A stretch of 64,000 nucleotides of DNA from Oncomelania hupensis (GCA_036898135.1 CM072512.1:21129958-21193957), one strand, 5' to 3'. Numbered from the stretch's first letter, positions 27,562-41,009 are shown. Numbers and translations: made by a program. The notes: a model not told the origin generated them from the sequence alone.

Positions 27562-28940
27562 CATACTTTAGTCAAAACCTAACCATAGCGTTGTCTTCGA
27601 TTAACTAACTTACTGCACCATGAGACATTAAGTAGCTCACTCCAGCCAAAAGTTACCCAGATGATGTCACCCGTATTGGGCAGGCACAGCTTATCGTTAT
27701 TACATCTATCCTACCCTCGAACCCTGATACTCCACTTGAAAAGTGATTATGCGTGGCCAGTGACAAGAGAGAAGGGGAGGAACTATTCAAATTAGAACCA
27801 TAATTCTGTAGATGCGAGATTAACGAAAACGAGAGCTAAACACGATTGGTCAGAAGACTATTGGGAACTTTTGCATACCTTTGGGGACCAAATCTCAACT
27901 GATCAGTCGCAAAAGAACTGTTAAGCTGTGAGGGTCGACCAAAGGAACAAACTGCAGTGTTCGTCTATCTCCATCTCATCAAGAGGGTGCTAGAGACGTA
28001 AAAGACGATTTCACGAGTCCCAGAGTCTACAAGTAAGATAACACTAATAGTTTTGATATGTGTATGTTTATTGTATATTGATTGCCATGTATAAATAATA
28101 TGTTCTTGATATATATAGTTACAGAAACAGATTATTGTTTCTGAGACAGTATGCATGTGGTTTGATGTACCTTAGCCTTAAGATTCGAATTGAATTGTGC
28201 ATATGGGAACCCTGCAGGTGTCTGATGCTATGGACACTTTGCAGAGGGGATCGCACACTTATAGCTAACGAGAATACTGTAGCCAGGGCTCCGACTTTTA
28301 CAGGTCGGACCTGGGATCACGTTTGTGGAGACGAACGCCTGACCGTCGCTCCCGTGGAACCAAGGAGAACTACCACGATTCTACCTGACCACGAACAAAC
28401 CCCACAGCTTCAAGAGCGACCCGACTTACCTTAGCTAAGTCACCCACAAAAACTGAGTCATACCCTCGAGAAACTAGAACATTAGAAACGTACGAACAGT
28501 GAAAATCGTAACCGCAGGTAGCAAATGACGAAAGAAACCTGTTAAAACATTTTCCCAGCACTTGGAACTATATTACTTATTAATTTACCGATTAATGCAG
28601 AAATGTTGAAGTTTGTGTTGAATATATAAAAAGTGAAATTACATACATACGACTGGTGTCATTCTATTTGTATTGTTGTGTAGCTATTAGTTTTCTTCTC
28701 TCGAGACATAATAATCTAGTCTTTTGATTAGTAATTAACGGTTCTCAAGTTGAGCCAAATGATACTAAAATTCCCGAGAACAAATATAAATTTTATGTGA
28801 CCTAAGTGCCGTGATCTGTCTCTCACACAACTTACGGAATTCTGGTAAAAGAACGATCGATAGTGGTAGCACATCGCCCATCTATCAATAAGTCTTACCC
28901 CCTAGTAAGATAAACGTATCTTCCCCAGAATATCATCACA
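27562..28940 (+). repeat. Element A 3' LTR, second piece
   Basis: Starts with the duplicated CATAC and then matches 16334-17707 of the 5' LTR to the ATCATCACA end. It differs at a G/A near 28348 and an AA/TC pair near 28394 from the 5' copy. Confidence 0.95.
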
Positions 28941-31900
28941 CTATGAAGAGACTGATATTTACAATGGAGTGACGCTACTTGAAGATTGCCTGCTTGAGAT
29001 TGTAAGAGAATACGATGATTTACCTCTAATATTATGTGGCGATTTTAATGCAAGAACGGGTTCTTCGCAAGCCAGCACGAGAGACCCTGTTGATAACATT
29101 TATGAAATTATGGACAAACAAGACGATTATTTCGATAATGATATTAATACAAGAAGAATTTCATCTGACCAAACCACTAACGCTTTTGGTCGTCTCTTGC
29201 TTGCCGTTTGTGAGGAGTTCCAACTCTGTATATTGAATGGAATTGTGTCGAGAGCATTTTCCGGAAGTTTTACGTATGTTACTCGAAATGGCTCAAGTGT
29301 ACTTGATTATTTCATTGTATCTCATTCACTTTTAGCCAATTGTCAAATATTGAATGTTTTACCTGTCATAGAATCAAAACACGCTATTGTAGAGTTTGGT
29401 TTTACAACACATGACTTTGATATCCAAGACAAACACAATAAGGTTTCCTCTAAGATAATCAAATATATTTGGAATGACTACAGCAAAGATACATTTGTAG
29501 ATATAATGCGTTCTGACGCAGTGAATGTTAAATTGACAGAGGCAATGGAGCTGATTGACACTGATGTTGACCTTGCTCTATCCAAATTTAACGACTGCTT
29601 CATGCTTGCTGGCGAGTGCATGAAAAGTATACAGACAGCGGGGACGGAGAGAGTCAAGGTGTGGTTTGACCTAGAGTGCAGAGAAAGCCGTCAACATTTA
29701 AGGAGTCAGTTGAGAAAGTTTCACAGGTCCAATAGTGACGCAGATCGATTTTCTTACGCTGAGAAACGAAGACAGTATAAAGAACTAATTCGAAATAAGA
29801 AACGAGCACACGCAGAATCAATTATTAACACATTGAATAACTTATCAAATGATCCACGGAAATTCTGGGACACGTTGCGGTCCTTGCGTAGGAAAGGTTC
29901 AGCAGCATGTAATAGCATTTCAATTGAACAATGGCATGAACATTTTTATAACGTATTTAATTCTGATGTCAGTTTTGAGCATTGCAATGCAGCTGTTGAT
30001 TTTGATTCAGAAAATGATGCAAATCCTTTTGATTGTGAGTACATAAATTCTCCTATTACACGTTGTGAAATTCAATCTGCTATCAAAGTACTCAAAAATA
30101 AAAAAGCGGCTGGCCCAGATGGCCTGATTGGAGAATTCTATAAACAAAGCTTGGACGAAATTTTGCCATTTCTTGCTAAATTTTTTAATCATTTGTTTGA
30201 CAATGGTCTGTTTCCTGATAAATGGACTATGTCTCTTTTGCAACCATTACATAAAAAGGGCGATGTCACGGTACCTGATAATTACAGAGGGATTTCCCTT
30301 CTTGATATTAGCAGTAAATTGTATAGTTATATTTTAAATAAACGTATTTCAGATTGGATTGAAGAAAACAATGTCGTTGGAGAAGAGCAGGCTGGTTTCA
30401 GGAAGGAACATAGTACTGCTGACCACATATTTACTCTGTTGGCTCTGGTTCAGAAACAATTATTAAGACACAGAAAACTTTATGTAGCCTTCATAGACTT
30501 TCGGAAGGCTTTCGATTCCATTAGTAGAGAGAAGCTTTGGAAGGTTCTATACACATCAGGTTTGAATGGTAAATTAGCAAAAGCAATACAGAGCATGTAC
30601 AATGTTGTTAAAGCACGTGTTCGTGCTGGTGCAGACCTGTCTGATGAGTTTATGTGTCCACAGGGACTGAAGCAGGGAGAAGTATGTTCTCCTGTACTGT
30701 TTTCCCTTTTTATTAATGAACTGACGAAAGATATTGTACATCATGGTAAACACGGGATCCAATTATCCCCAGAACTCATTGAATTGTTTATTTTGCTTTT
30801 TGCTGACGATGTAGTGTTGTTTTCAGATACTATAGTTGGGCTGCGAAATCAGCTGAATGTTCTTTGTGAAAGTGCAAAACGACTGGGTCTTGCTGTTAAC
30901 TTGGACAAATCGAATATTATTGTATTCCGTAATGGAGGATTTTTGGGCGAGAGAGAACAGTGGTTTTTTGATGGACGAGTTTTGAAAATTGTTAATATGT
31001 ACAAATATCTAGGGATTTTCATGTCTACCAAATTAACATTTTCCTATACTTTTAAGGATCTAGCTGAACGAGCAAGGAAGGGCGTTTCAGCCATCATGAA
31101 GTTACTTTGGTCACTTGGTGAATTTTCACCCAAAGTCTTTTTTACACTTTTTGATTCACAAATTCAGCCAATTTTAACATACGGATCAGAAATATGGGGT
31201 TTAACTGCTGACCAGGAATGTATTGAAAGGGTTCACTTGTCAGCAATAAAACGTTTTCTGGGAGTTAGCACCAAATCTCCAAGACACTTGATATATGGTG
31301 AAACAGGGCGATATCCCTTGCATGTTATGACATACACAAGATGTGTGAAATTTTGGCTTAGACTGACTATGCTTGGAAATCACAGATTTTCGAAGAAAGC
31401 ATACAATATGTTACTGTATCTGCAGCAACAGAATTATACTACATGGGCTTGCAAAGTTCGAAACGTATTGTTCAGGTTTGGTTTTGGAGTTGTCTGGGAA
31501 ACACAGGGTGTTGGAAATGTAAAACTGTTTATTTTTGAATTTAAACAAAGACTTGTTGATTGTTTTAAACAAGATTGGAGTTCTGCGCTAGACGACCATG
31601 TTTTTTACTATGTATATTCCTGTTTCAAACGTGAAGTGGTTTGCGGTGAATACTTAAATTTAATTAGAAATATTGCAGTAAGGAAAGCAATTATTAGGTT
31701 TAGAATTGGAATGTCACCGTTGAATGCACACTTTGTTGAATTTAGAAAGGATCGTCTAATAGATGTTAATTGTCCTTTTTGTCCAAATGTTCAAGAGACT
31801 GAAATGCATATGTTACTGGTTTGTCCCAAATACACAGACATTCGGGATGATCTTATTCCGTTGAAGTTTACAAGGCAGCCATGCTTATCCAGATTTGTAC

Positions 31901-31992
31901 TGCTTATGTCCAGCCAAAATCAAACAATTATTAGAAATGTTGCGTACTTTATTTACAAAGCAATTGCTATTAGAAAGAAAAATTTACACTGA
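28941..31992 (+). CDS. LINE-C ORF2, endonuclease rest and reverse transcriptase
   Basis: About 1,016 codons, open from the junction with element A. Endonuclease motifs continue: LILCGDFNARTGSS, SVLDYFIVS, and ESKHAIVEFGF where related LINEs usually have a Ser-Asp-His. Reverse transcriptase then shows AGPDGLIGEFYK, YRGISLLDISSKLYS, EEQAGFRK, FIDFRKAFDS, GLKQGEVCSPVLFSLFINEL, catalytic FADD at 30799-30810, and YLGIFMS. The C-terminus carries a zinc-binding CPFC..H..C motif (about 31770-31830). No stop interrupts it. The reading frame is continuous with 15528-16128 once A is discounted, so LINE-C was probably coding-competent when A landed. It is a CR1/Jockey/I-group type LINE; the exact clade is not decided. 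Confidence 0.9.
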
Positions 31993-32219
31993 ATGTGTTT
32001 TTAACTGCAATGTTGTATGCTATCGAAATTTACCTTCATGCGTGATATGATGCGAATGCTTTTTCGAAACATTTTTTTTTAAATGAAACTTGTAAATGAT
32101 ATGTATTTAATATTGTCCTTTTATTTTAAAGATTATTTAAAGATTATTTTATATTGTATGTGATGCCTACCATTGTGATGGGCTGGTGGCCTTAACAATT
32201 AAATCTCAAAGTGTCAAAA
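28941..32219 (+). mobile_element. LINE-C, 3' part (ORF2 rest and 3' UTR)
   Basis: Starts with the duplicated CTATG and carries ORF2 to 31992 and a 3' region of about 230 bases. The end is GGGCTGGTGGCCTTAACAAT, then a short AT-rich tail and CAAAAG before a (TC)n run at 32221. No poly(A) tail is seen. Confidence 0.85.

Positions 32220-32220
<1 letters not shown>

Positions 32221-32274
<54 letters not shown>
32221..32274. repeat. (TC)n microsatellite at the 3' end of LINE-C
   Basis: About 27 TC units directly after the LINE-C 3' end. The same dinucleotide run flanks the 5' end at 13335-13420. Confidence 0.97.
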
Positions 32275-32277
<3 letters not shown>

Positions 32278-32439
32278 TTCTAAGGTTTGTGTTAGTTTCA
32301 AATCAATGTTATGTTAATTAGTTTGTTTGTTCTGAATTTTTTATTTCTTTTATTTTACAATAGACAGATCCATAGGACCTAATGCTATTATCCTATTAAA
32401 GGCTTCGACTTCGACTTCTCTTTCTGCGTTCGCCTGGCA

Positions 32440-32640
32440 CAGCGATGACGCAGGTTCGAATCCCGTGGTGGGCGATATAAAATGTGGCCATTTTCACTGT
32501 CCATTTTAGCAGTATGATTGCTCTGGTGGTTCAGTGTTGATTCAGGTCCTTACCCCTCTTTCCATGGGATGGTTATCCCCGTCTGCCGTATCGCCAATGG
32601 TGGGTGTAGACGTTAAACCTGAAAAATCAAAGCCAATCCC
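32440..32640 (+). mobile_element. tRNA-derived SINE-like fragment
   Basis: GGTTCGAATCC at 32453-32463 is a pol III B box, and upstream TGGCACAGCGATG could be a damaged A box. The 3' part ends in GACGTTAAACCTGAAAAATC. Stretch 32275-32439 shows nothing clear. Confidence 0.45.
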
Positions 32641-33330
32641 AGATAAGGGGAGTTAATTTGTCGGACCCTAGCTCAGTTATACAATGCGTGCGAATTTGTG
32701 TACCCCTTTTGACAGAACACATCACATATGATGTTCTATTCGTAGTTAATTGTTCTGAGACAAGTCTTATGCTTTTTTTAAATGACAAAATAAATTGTCG
32801 ACACTGGCGAAAAAAAAAACTGCTGATATTTTTCGTTTACTGCATTAGTGCACATGTACACCGTTGTAATTTCCTTGTTTTCCTGCGAACGAAACAGACA
32901 CATGCGCGCACATCAAACGCATGAGTACCCACAGAGCATAGTTGTAGACTCACGCCGGCGCTATTGCGCGCCGATAAACTCGCTCACGCTCTTATAAATA
33001 CATATCACACACACGTACACCCCCCCCCCCCACACACACACACACACATAACAAGCGCGCACACACGCAGAGAGAGCGAGAGAGCCATTGCATGGAGGAC
33101 ACATTCTGTGATTTGATTTTGTGTCTCATATAATAATGAGAAACAAATATGTACATAACCCAAAGGAATGCAAGTTAAAACAACAACAACAACAACAACA
33201 ACAAACCCCACACAGTGCACATTTTCAAGCTCAGCTTTTCCTCAGGCGGACGAAACACAAGAGGCACCAAAATAATACTTCTCAACTGAACTTCAAGAAA
33301 GAATGAAATTATACTTAGGTAGGAGGCAAG
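32641..33330. other. No gene seen; several short microsatellites
   Basis: Contains a poly-C and (CA)n tract near 33019-33047, a GCGC/CACA/GAGAG run to 33085, and (CAA)n at 33179-33204. No supported gene. Confidence 0.5.
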
Positions 33331-33348
33331 AATAATAATAATAATAAT

Positions 33349-33412
<64 letters not shown>
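33331..33412. repeat. (AAT)n microsatellite
   Basis: About 27 AAT units with one ATT interruption near 33348. Confidence 0.97.
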
Positions 33413-33853
33413 GGTGAGTGATAGTCAGATAGTCAAGATATTGAAAGTTTGAAAATACACTAAGTACAGTTTAAGATGAAAAGTAAATGCAATAAATATG
33501 TGCACAAAAATAAGTTTACGAGAAGATAGAGAAGATAAAAAATACTTCGCAACTGACGGAAGAATTACAAGACAACCTGCAGAAGGGTTGAAGAAAAAGC
33601 AGGGTAACGTAAAAGAGAGGGACAATGGAGGAATGCATGTGGGAAAACAAGGGTACATGGAGATGGAATGGGAAAGGATTGGGGAGAAGTTGAAGCAAAA
33701 CAAACTCACTCTCAAGTACACCCACACCCACACAAATTTTTTTGTAGAAACGACGTTCTGATGACTGTTGTGGGAAAAAAAAAAACAGGGATTATTTTGA
33801 CACACTTTCCATTTCTTTGACATTATTTTGACATTTTCCATTTTTTGAAGCTA
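33413..33853. other. No gene seen; one arm of a 14-base inverted repeat
   Basis: A purine-rich stretch, with GTAGAAACGACGTT at 33741-33754 whose reverse complement occurs at 34009-34022. The frames here have no recognisable domain. The phrase TATTTTGACA recurs near 33793 and 33825. Confidence 0.5.
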
Positions 33854-33909
33854 TCCCTAACCCTAAACCTAACCCCAACCCTAACCCTTAACCTAACCCT
33901 AATCCTAAA
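33854..33909. repeat. Interstitial telomere-like (CCCTAA)n tract
   Basis: About nine degenerate CCCTAA units (variants CCTAAA, CCCCAA, CCTTAA). A similar tract at 59326-59380 is followed by a similar TGACGTCA palindrome. Confidence 0.85.
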
Positions 33910-33931
33910 ACAGCTCTGACTCAACGGGGAA

Positions 33932-33951
33932 CTATTTTGACGTCAAAATAG
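33932..33951. other. Perfect 20-base palindrome with CRE core
   Basis: CTATTTTGACGTCAAAATAG is its own reverse complement and centres on TGACGTCA. Confidence 0.9.
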
Positions 33952-34028
33952 GGCGCCCTTGCAAAAAAGTCAAAAGAAACCATGTGGAGTTTCATGTGTG
34001 TGTCAGGGTAACGTCGTTTCTACATGCC

Positions 34029-34103
34029 CACACACACACACACACACACACACCCATACCCACACCCACACCCACACACCCACACACACCCACACACACA
34101 CAC
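34029..34103. repeat. (CA)n / CACCCA microsatellite
   Basis: CA units with CCC interruptions between the inverted repeat arm and the palindromic block at 34136. Confidence 0.95.
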
Positions 34104-34135
34104 ATGCGTGTACGAGGTACAAATGGGGTAATTTC

Positions 34136-34600
34136 ACCAACTTCGCGGCCCTTAGGCGGCGAATTAGGTCAACTTTCTTCAAAAAAGACACTTTTTCGCA
34201 AGAAGTTTGACCTAATTCCTCGCTCCTAAGAGACGAAGTAGGTCAAGTTTCTTGAAAAAAGCACATTTTTCGCAAAAAGTTTGACCTAATTCCTCGCCTA
34301 TTAGAGACGAAGTAGGTCAAGTTTGTTCAAAAACACAGCTAGGATAAGGAACTTTCCTCGACGATTAGGGTAAGGCAGTGCCTCGACGATTAGGGTAAGG
34401 CAGTGCCTCGACGATTAGAGTAAGGCAGTGCCTCGAAAAGGGTTAGGGTCAGGGCTAGTTGCAGCGCTGCAACTAGCCCTGACCCTAACCCTTTTCTGGA
34501 ATGGGTGCCTTACCCTAATCGTCGAGGCACTGCCTTACCCTAATCGTCGAGGCACTGCCTTACCCTAATCGTCGAGGAAAGTTCCTTATCCTACCCGTCT
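34136..34600. repeat. Palindromic element 1 with TTAGGG-like arms
   Basis: Starts with inverted pairs of a GAATTAGGTCAA-type motif (34160-34320), then a near-perfect palindrome of about 127 bases per arm (34340-34593) centred at 34465/34466 on GCTAGTTGCAGC/GCTGCAACTAGC. Each arm has three units of a 25-base repeat containing CGATTAGGGTAAGGC. The same core recurs at 47177-47236, and the GGTCAA motifs recur at 47390-47415 and 53055-53095. No coding capacity. The type is not one I recognise. Confidence 0.85.
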
Positions 34601-34608
34601 GGAAGATG

Positions 34609-34845
34609 CACTACAACTACACCAGGTCAAGTGTACTTGTAGTGCATGTGCACTACAACTACACTTGACCTGGTGTAGTTGTAGTGCACATGCACTACAA
34701 CTACACTTGGGCAAGTGTACTTTAAGTGCACATGCACTACAACTGCACTTCGCCAAGTGTACTTTAAGTGCACATGCACTACAACTTCACTTCTTGAAGT
34801 GAAGTTGTAGTGCACATGCACTACAAGTTCACTTCCATGTACTTA
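34609..34845. repeat. Array of palindromic TGCACTACAACT repeats
   Basis: Alternating inverted copies of TGCACTACAACT and AGTTGTAGTGCA with short variable loops, at least eight in 235 bases. The array directly follows palindromic element 1. Strong hairpin or cruciform potential; the His/Val/Tyr frames it yields are artefacts. Confidence 0.85.
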
Positions 34846-34943
34846 GAACAAATGAGCAACGCCAGACAAATGGGGAACGACAAAATTACCTCATTTGGTA
34901 CTAAAAATGGCAAATTTCGTTCCCCAAATGTGACGTTTCACAA

Positions 34944-34946
<3 letters not shown>

Positions 34947-34990
<44 letters not shown>

Positions 34991-34991
34991 C
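34947..34991. repeat. (AC)n(GA)n microsatellite
   Basis: AC run followed by GAGAGAGA. Confidence 0.95.
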
Positions 34992-37210
<2,219 letters not shown>

Positions 37211-37217
37211 GCATGAT

Positions 37218-37256
37218 CACCCATCCAAGTACTCATCCATCCCGATGTTGCTTAAC
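37218..37256 (-). other. 5S rRNA-like internal promoter (pseudogene or 5S-derived SINE head)
   Basis: On the minus strand, GTTAAGCAACATCGGG (A-box region) and AGTACTTGGATGGGTG (C-box region) of 5S rRNA are kept with the correct 8-base spacing and only one mismatch. The flanks do not match 5S rRNA, so this is not a functional gene. It suggests a 5S-derived SINE or a decayed pseudogene. Confidence 0.75.
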
Positions 37257-37482
37257 ACGAACCATTACTAGCGTGTGTCCAAACCACTTCATCCCGGCTT
37301 GTGCCACCCACCTGTTGAGGCGTACGTCCAATAAGGACGCAGGTTTACGGAGGTATGCATTGGCAGGTTCAGGCACTCTGCATATGACGGGTAGACCTTC
37401 AGAAAGTGCAGCAGGAACTTAGATAACCGGCACTTCTTCTCAATCTGACAAGCTAACAATGCGAGCAAGAGGGTGGAAACGA

Positions 37483-38064
37483 AATGGTTACATTACATTA
37501 CATGGTTATTGCTTTAGGTTCAGCGGACTCTTCCGAGCCATATCAGGACCAGAGAAGTGAAAGAGGACTCACCCCTGATCCGCATAAAAGATCTGACGAA
37601 ACAACCCCAGCGGTAACACTAAAGGCAATCTACCAGCCGGTCACTTTACAATAAAGACATCCCACGCAGAAGACGCTGATGCTATACTCTAATTTATCGA
37701 ACCCCCGTTTACAAAAATAAATAGAATGCAAACATCATTATACAATATCAACAAAACACGTACATATGAAATGCCTACATTGCCAAATAATAACATCATA
37801 GGAAGCCCCAGTGACCATTTGGCAGAAAGCATCCAATATTCCCAAGCTGATCCAACAGACCTCATACACAAATGAGGAGTTTTGTCCCTGGAGAGTTTCC
37901 AAGAGAAAAGGTAGGTGACTAGTCTAGCGAAGAAGAAGATAGTATTGTAGATTGATAGAACAGAGTAGGAATGAGAAAAAACATAGGAGAAAGACAGTGA
38001 AAGTGGGAATTTAAAGCACTAAACTTCCAGAAAAAGGTGATGCTATTTATACTGAAACCCCCGG
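37483..38064 (-). mobile_element. Repeat R, copy 1
   Basis: Minus-strand copy of the repeat at 61857-62405. It runs from a CTATTTATA (TATAAATAG) box at 38043-38051 to AGCAATAACC and a TACATTACATTACAT tail (37488-37502). Copies share a GATGTCTTTATTGTAAAGTGAC segment (differing slightly), a TTTATGCGGATCAGGGGT segment and CGGAAGAGTCCGCTG. No protein is recognised. The window has four copies. Confidence 0.85.
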
Positions 38065-40064
38065 CACCCCAACGGGGGGCAACGAAAGGATACGGAAATA
38101 ACTGAGAGTAGAGAAGTGGCCAGAAAATGGCTGGAAACAGTAAGGGGAGAAAGGGCTCAGAATGGAAACAGATTTGGGGACAGGGAAAGAGGGAGGGTGG
38201 GTAAAATATAGAGGGGGGAGGGGGTGACGGGCCAAATGGGGCTGGTTGTATGAAAGAGGGAAAAACGGGCTAAGTGCAAAGAAAATGGGGAAAGAACGAC
38301 TTTCCTTTCTGCGGACTTGATGCGAGCGTTGGGAGTGCAGCTGCGGAGGCGATGAGGGGGTACACAAGTGTGCTAAAAAGGGGAAGGAAAGTTCTAATGC
38401 ATTGGCGTGCGCCTCATCTTATCCCCCAGAGGGCCTTTCACATCACTTCCGGACTCTGAACAGAGGTTATTATCTCTTATGTGGCTTTTTCCAACCCAAA
38501 GGATGGCATAACACGGACCTTGACTTTCCGAAAAGCGATATTTTATGGCTTAGCCCGATGTTGCTGGAGCAACTTTAAAGGAGAAAAACGAAAGAAGGTT
38601 TCTGTGGTAAAAGTAGGAAATATAAAGAAGTTCTCTGACGACGTGGGAATGCACCACACACGTTGGCTTAGATCCTGCGACAGCCGCATCCTGCCTAGCT
38701 ATACCTAGCTCTCTGTCTCTCAATGTGTGGCATGCGATTGCACTTTCTCAAACTGGATCAACTCAACAAATTATTCCTCCCTAAAAGACAAGATCTGTGG
38801 ATTTGAATGTTGATATAACTACCTTTTTGTTCTATTGAAATGTTAACATTGTGACTGACGAGAAGGGGCGAGGTGGAGGGGCATTTAAGCTGTAAACTAT
38901 CGCGATAAAATCATAACAAATCGAATGGCAACAATGACGTAAACTGCCTGTACTGACCTACCCCTACTTAGCTGACTCCTGATCATACCTAGCGGACTTT
39001 ACATATTAACTGACCTTATACTTAACTAACCCTCTTTCTTCCAAAGAAGCAAGGATCTGCGACCATATAATAAATAATTAACAGTATTTAACCCTATTTT
39101 CTCCTATCAACTCTCAACTAGTCTTCGTTGTCATTATATTATTATGAAGGAAACCCAGTTTAACTAGCATCAAGCAGGATGCAAAACAGGACTATTCCCC
39201 AAGAACTACAGACTTTGTTAATATTTCGCTGAGAAGGCAACCAGAATGTTGCCCGTTTAATCTTCGCTCTCGTGTCGTACTAGAACCCGACACGTTTCGA
39301 ACGAACCTTCTGCTTTTTGCCGGCACGGAAAGATACAGCGCGCGTCATTACACACCGGAAGTTAGTGACCCGGACGAGCCCCACCAGACGTTGGGCTGAA
39401 AGGCGTCATTCGCGGCGCATTAATCTGCGGCACTACTTACAAACACAAAGCAGACGACAATCGCTATCGACCCGTTGAAGCTGGCCAAGGTTAAAAATGG
39501 ATAATAATATAGAACATCGTGTAGGTTAAGCTGCTGTCCTGTTTGTAATTCAGATTACAGACTAAAATGGTATAGAACACTTACGGTTTTATTTTAAAGT
39601 AGGCCTATATGGAAAATTGTTTTTAAAAAACTCATCCATCCTATTCCTATCGCATCATGTGTACGTGATTGATTGAGAGAATGTTTGTATGTGTGTGTGC
39701 CTTTGCGTAGTTGTGTAAAATTATGTAACATAGAAACTGGACTTGTTGCCACGCATACAGTGTAGAGAGTAGACTCGACATAGACAATCCAGGACAGTCA
39801 ATGCACTGGAAATGCGAGTCAAAATAGTTTTCAAGATGTTATTTTGTGTCACTTTTCGTATTGTAGTTGTTGTTTTTTTTTCTTAATTATTACAGCAAAT
39901 GAACATGTATCGTATTATAGCTGTAATATTTACTACAGAACTTACTGCAGGGGTAAGCCTATGCTGAGAATGAAACTGCCAGACGCCGCATTTCTGATCA
40001 AGAAGAGTTATTGCACCTGGGTCTCTTGGAGATTACCCATGGGTCCTCTCATTCTCTGAGAGAG

Positions 40065-40076
<12 letters not shown>
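38065..40076. other. No gene seen; possible minus-strand primer-site-like sequence
   Basis: About 2 kb. TGACCCGGACGAGCCCCACC at 39366-39385 is close to the reverse complement of a tRNA-Pro primer site, but no LTR boundaries or internal genes were found beside it. A purine-rich stretch covers 38090-38300. The frames have no recognisable domains. Confidence 0.45.

Positions 40077-40157
<81 letters not shown>
40077..40157. repeat. (GA)n microsatellite
   Basis: About 40 GA units after an AGAAAGAAAG lead-in. Confidence 0.97.
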
Positions 40158-40160
<3 letters not shown>

Positions 40161-40264
40161 ATCAGATAACAACAAACAACAGTTAACTCTGTAAACTTTG
40201 TTTCTTAGGAAAACAATTTAAAGCCAGGAAGGAGGGAATGTCCGACCTCACGATGGCAGGGGGA

Positions 40265-40364
<100 letters not shown>

Positions 40365-40496
40365 CAGGGAATGATGATTGGGGGAGGGGAAAAGAGAGGG
40401 AGATGGAGAGAATTTGACGACATGCATCGTTCGTCACTCTGCTTCGGCTTCTAGACCACATCTCCCTCCTGAAATCTGCAATTCAGAATAAGACCA

Positions 40497-40884
40497 AAAT
40501 GAGTATTCCACAACAGCGCCATCGAGAACTGGTTCAGAACAATCATCGATGTGCGTCAAGGATGCCTACTCTCTCCAACACTCGTCTACATCTTTCTAGA
40601 GCGCATCATGTCGGATGCCCTTGCAGATGATGAAGGCACAGTCAGTATAGAGGGTAGAACAATCTCAACCTCCGTTTTGCGGTGACATTGATGGATTGGC
40701 TGAAGAGGAACAAGAACGTGAACAGATGGTACAGAGACTTGACACCACCTCCAGAGCCTTTGGAATGAAAATAAGCGCAAAGAAGATCAAAATGATGACC
40801 AACAACACCAATGGCATGAACACGGACATCAAAGTCCAAGGCCAATCCCTCAACACGGTGCACAGGATAGGATAGGATAGGACA
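40497..40884 (+). mobile_element. LINE-D fragment, internally deleted
   Basis: Begins in the RT palm (GATGTGCGTCAAGGATGC for VRQGC), runs through the damaged FADD box and KVQGQSLNTVH, then jumps directly from CACGGTGCAC to the GGATAGGATAGGATAGG tail. The whole C-terminal domain is missing while the tail is kept, unlike the other copies. Confidence 0.88.
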
Positions 40885-41009
40885 TTGCAAGGAGAAGCTT
40901 TGCAGTAGTAGACTTTGAGTTGAGTCATGCAGAAACAATACATTAAAAGCAATGCAGTCGGGGAGTACAGTGGGAGGTATTATAAGTTGGATGGTTTCTG
41001 AGCTCATTT

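Larger units (their letters stand above)
16129..28940 (+). mobile_element. LTR element A, Gmr1-like Ty3/gypsy retrotransposon
   Basis: The element is bounded by TGTAACAGC and ATCATCACA, with the 5-base duplication CTATG at 16124-16128 and 28941-28945. It has 1,579-base LTRs, a tRNA-Pro primer site, gag, protease, integrase remnant, reverse transcriptase, RNase H and a G-rich polypurine tract. Integrase lies before reverse transcriptase, which is the Gmr1 group's order and not the usual Ty3/gypsy order. Its 3' LTR holds element B. At least three base differences were seen between the LTRs, so insertion is recent. Without B it is about 7.2 kb. Defects: a gag frameshift, a truncated integrase and one stop before the RNase H part. 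Confidence 0.93.

Noticed and set aside
21776..28940. Two side-by-side complete LTR elements sharing an LTR
   Set aside because: The LTR pieces join exactly at a duplicated CATAC and sum to the 5' LTR length, which shows nesting.
33854..33909. True chromosome end or telomere
   Set aside because: Only about nine degenerate units with unique sequence on both sides; a second tract lies at 59326.
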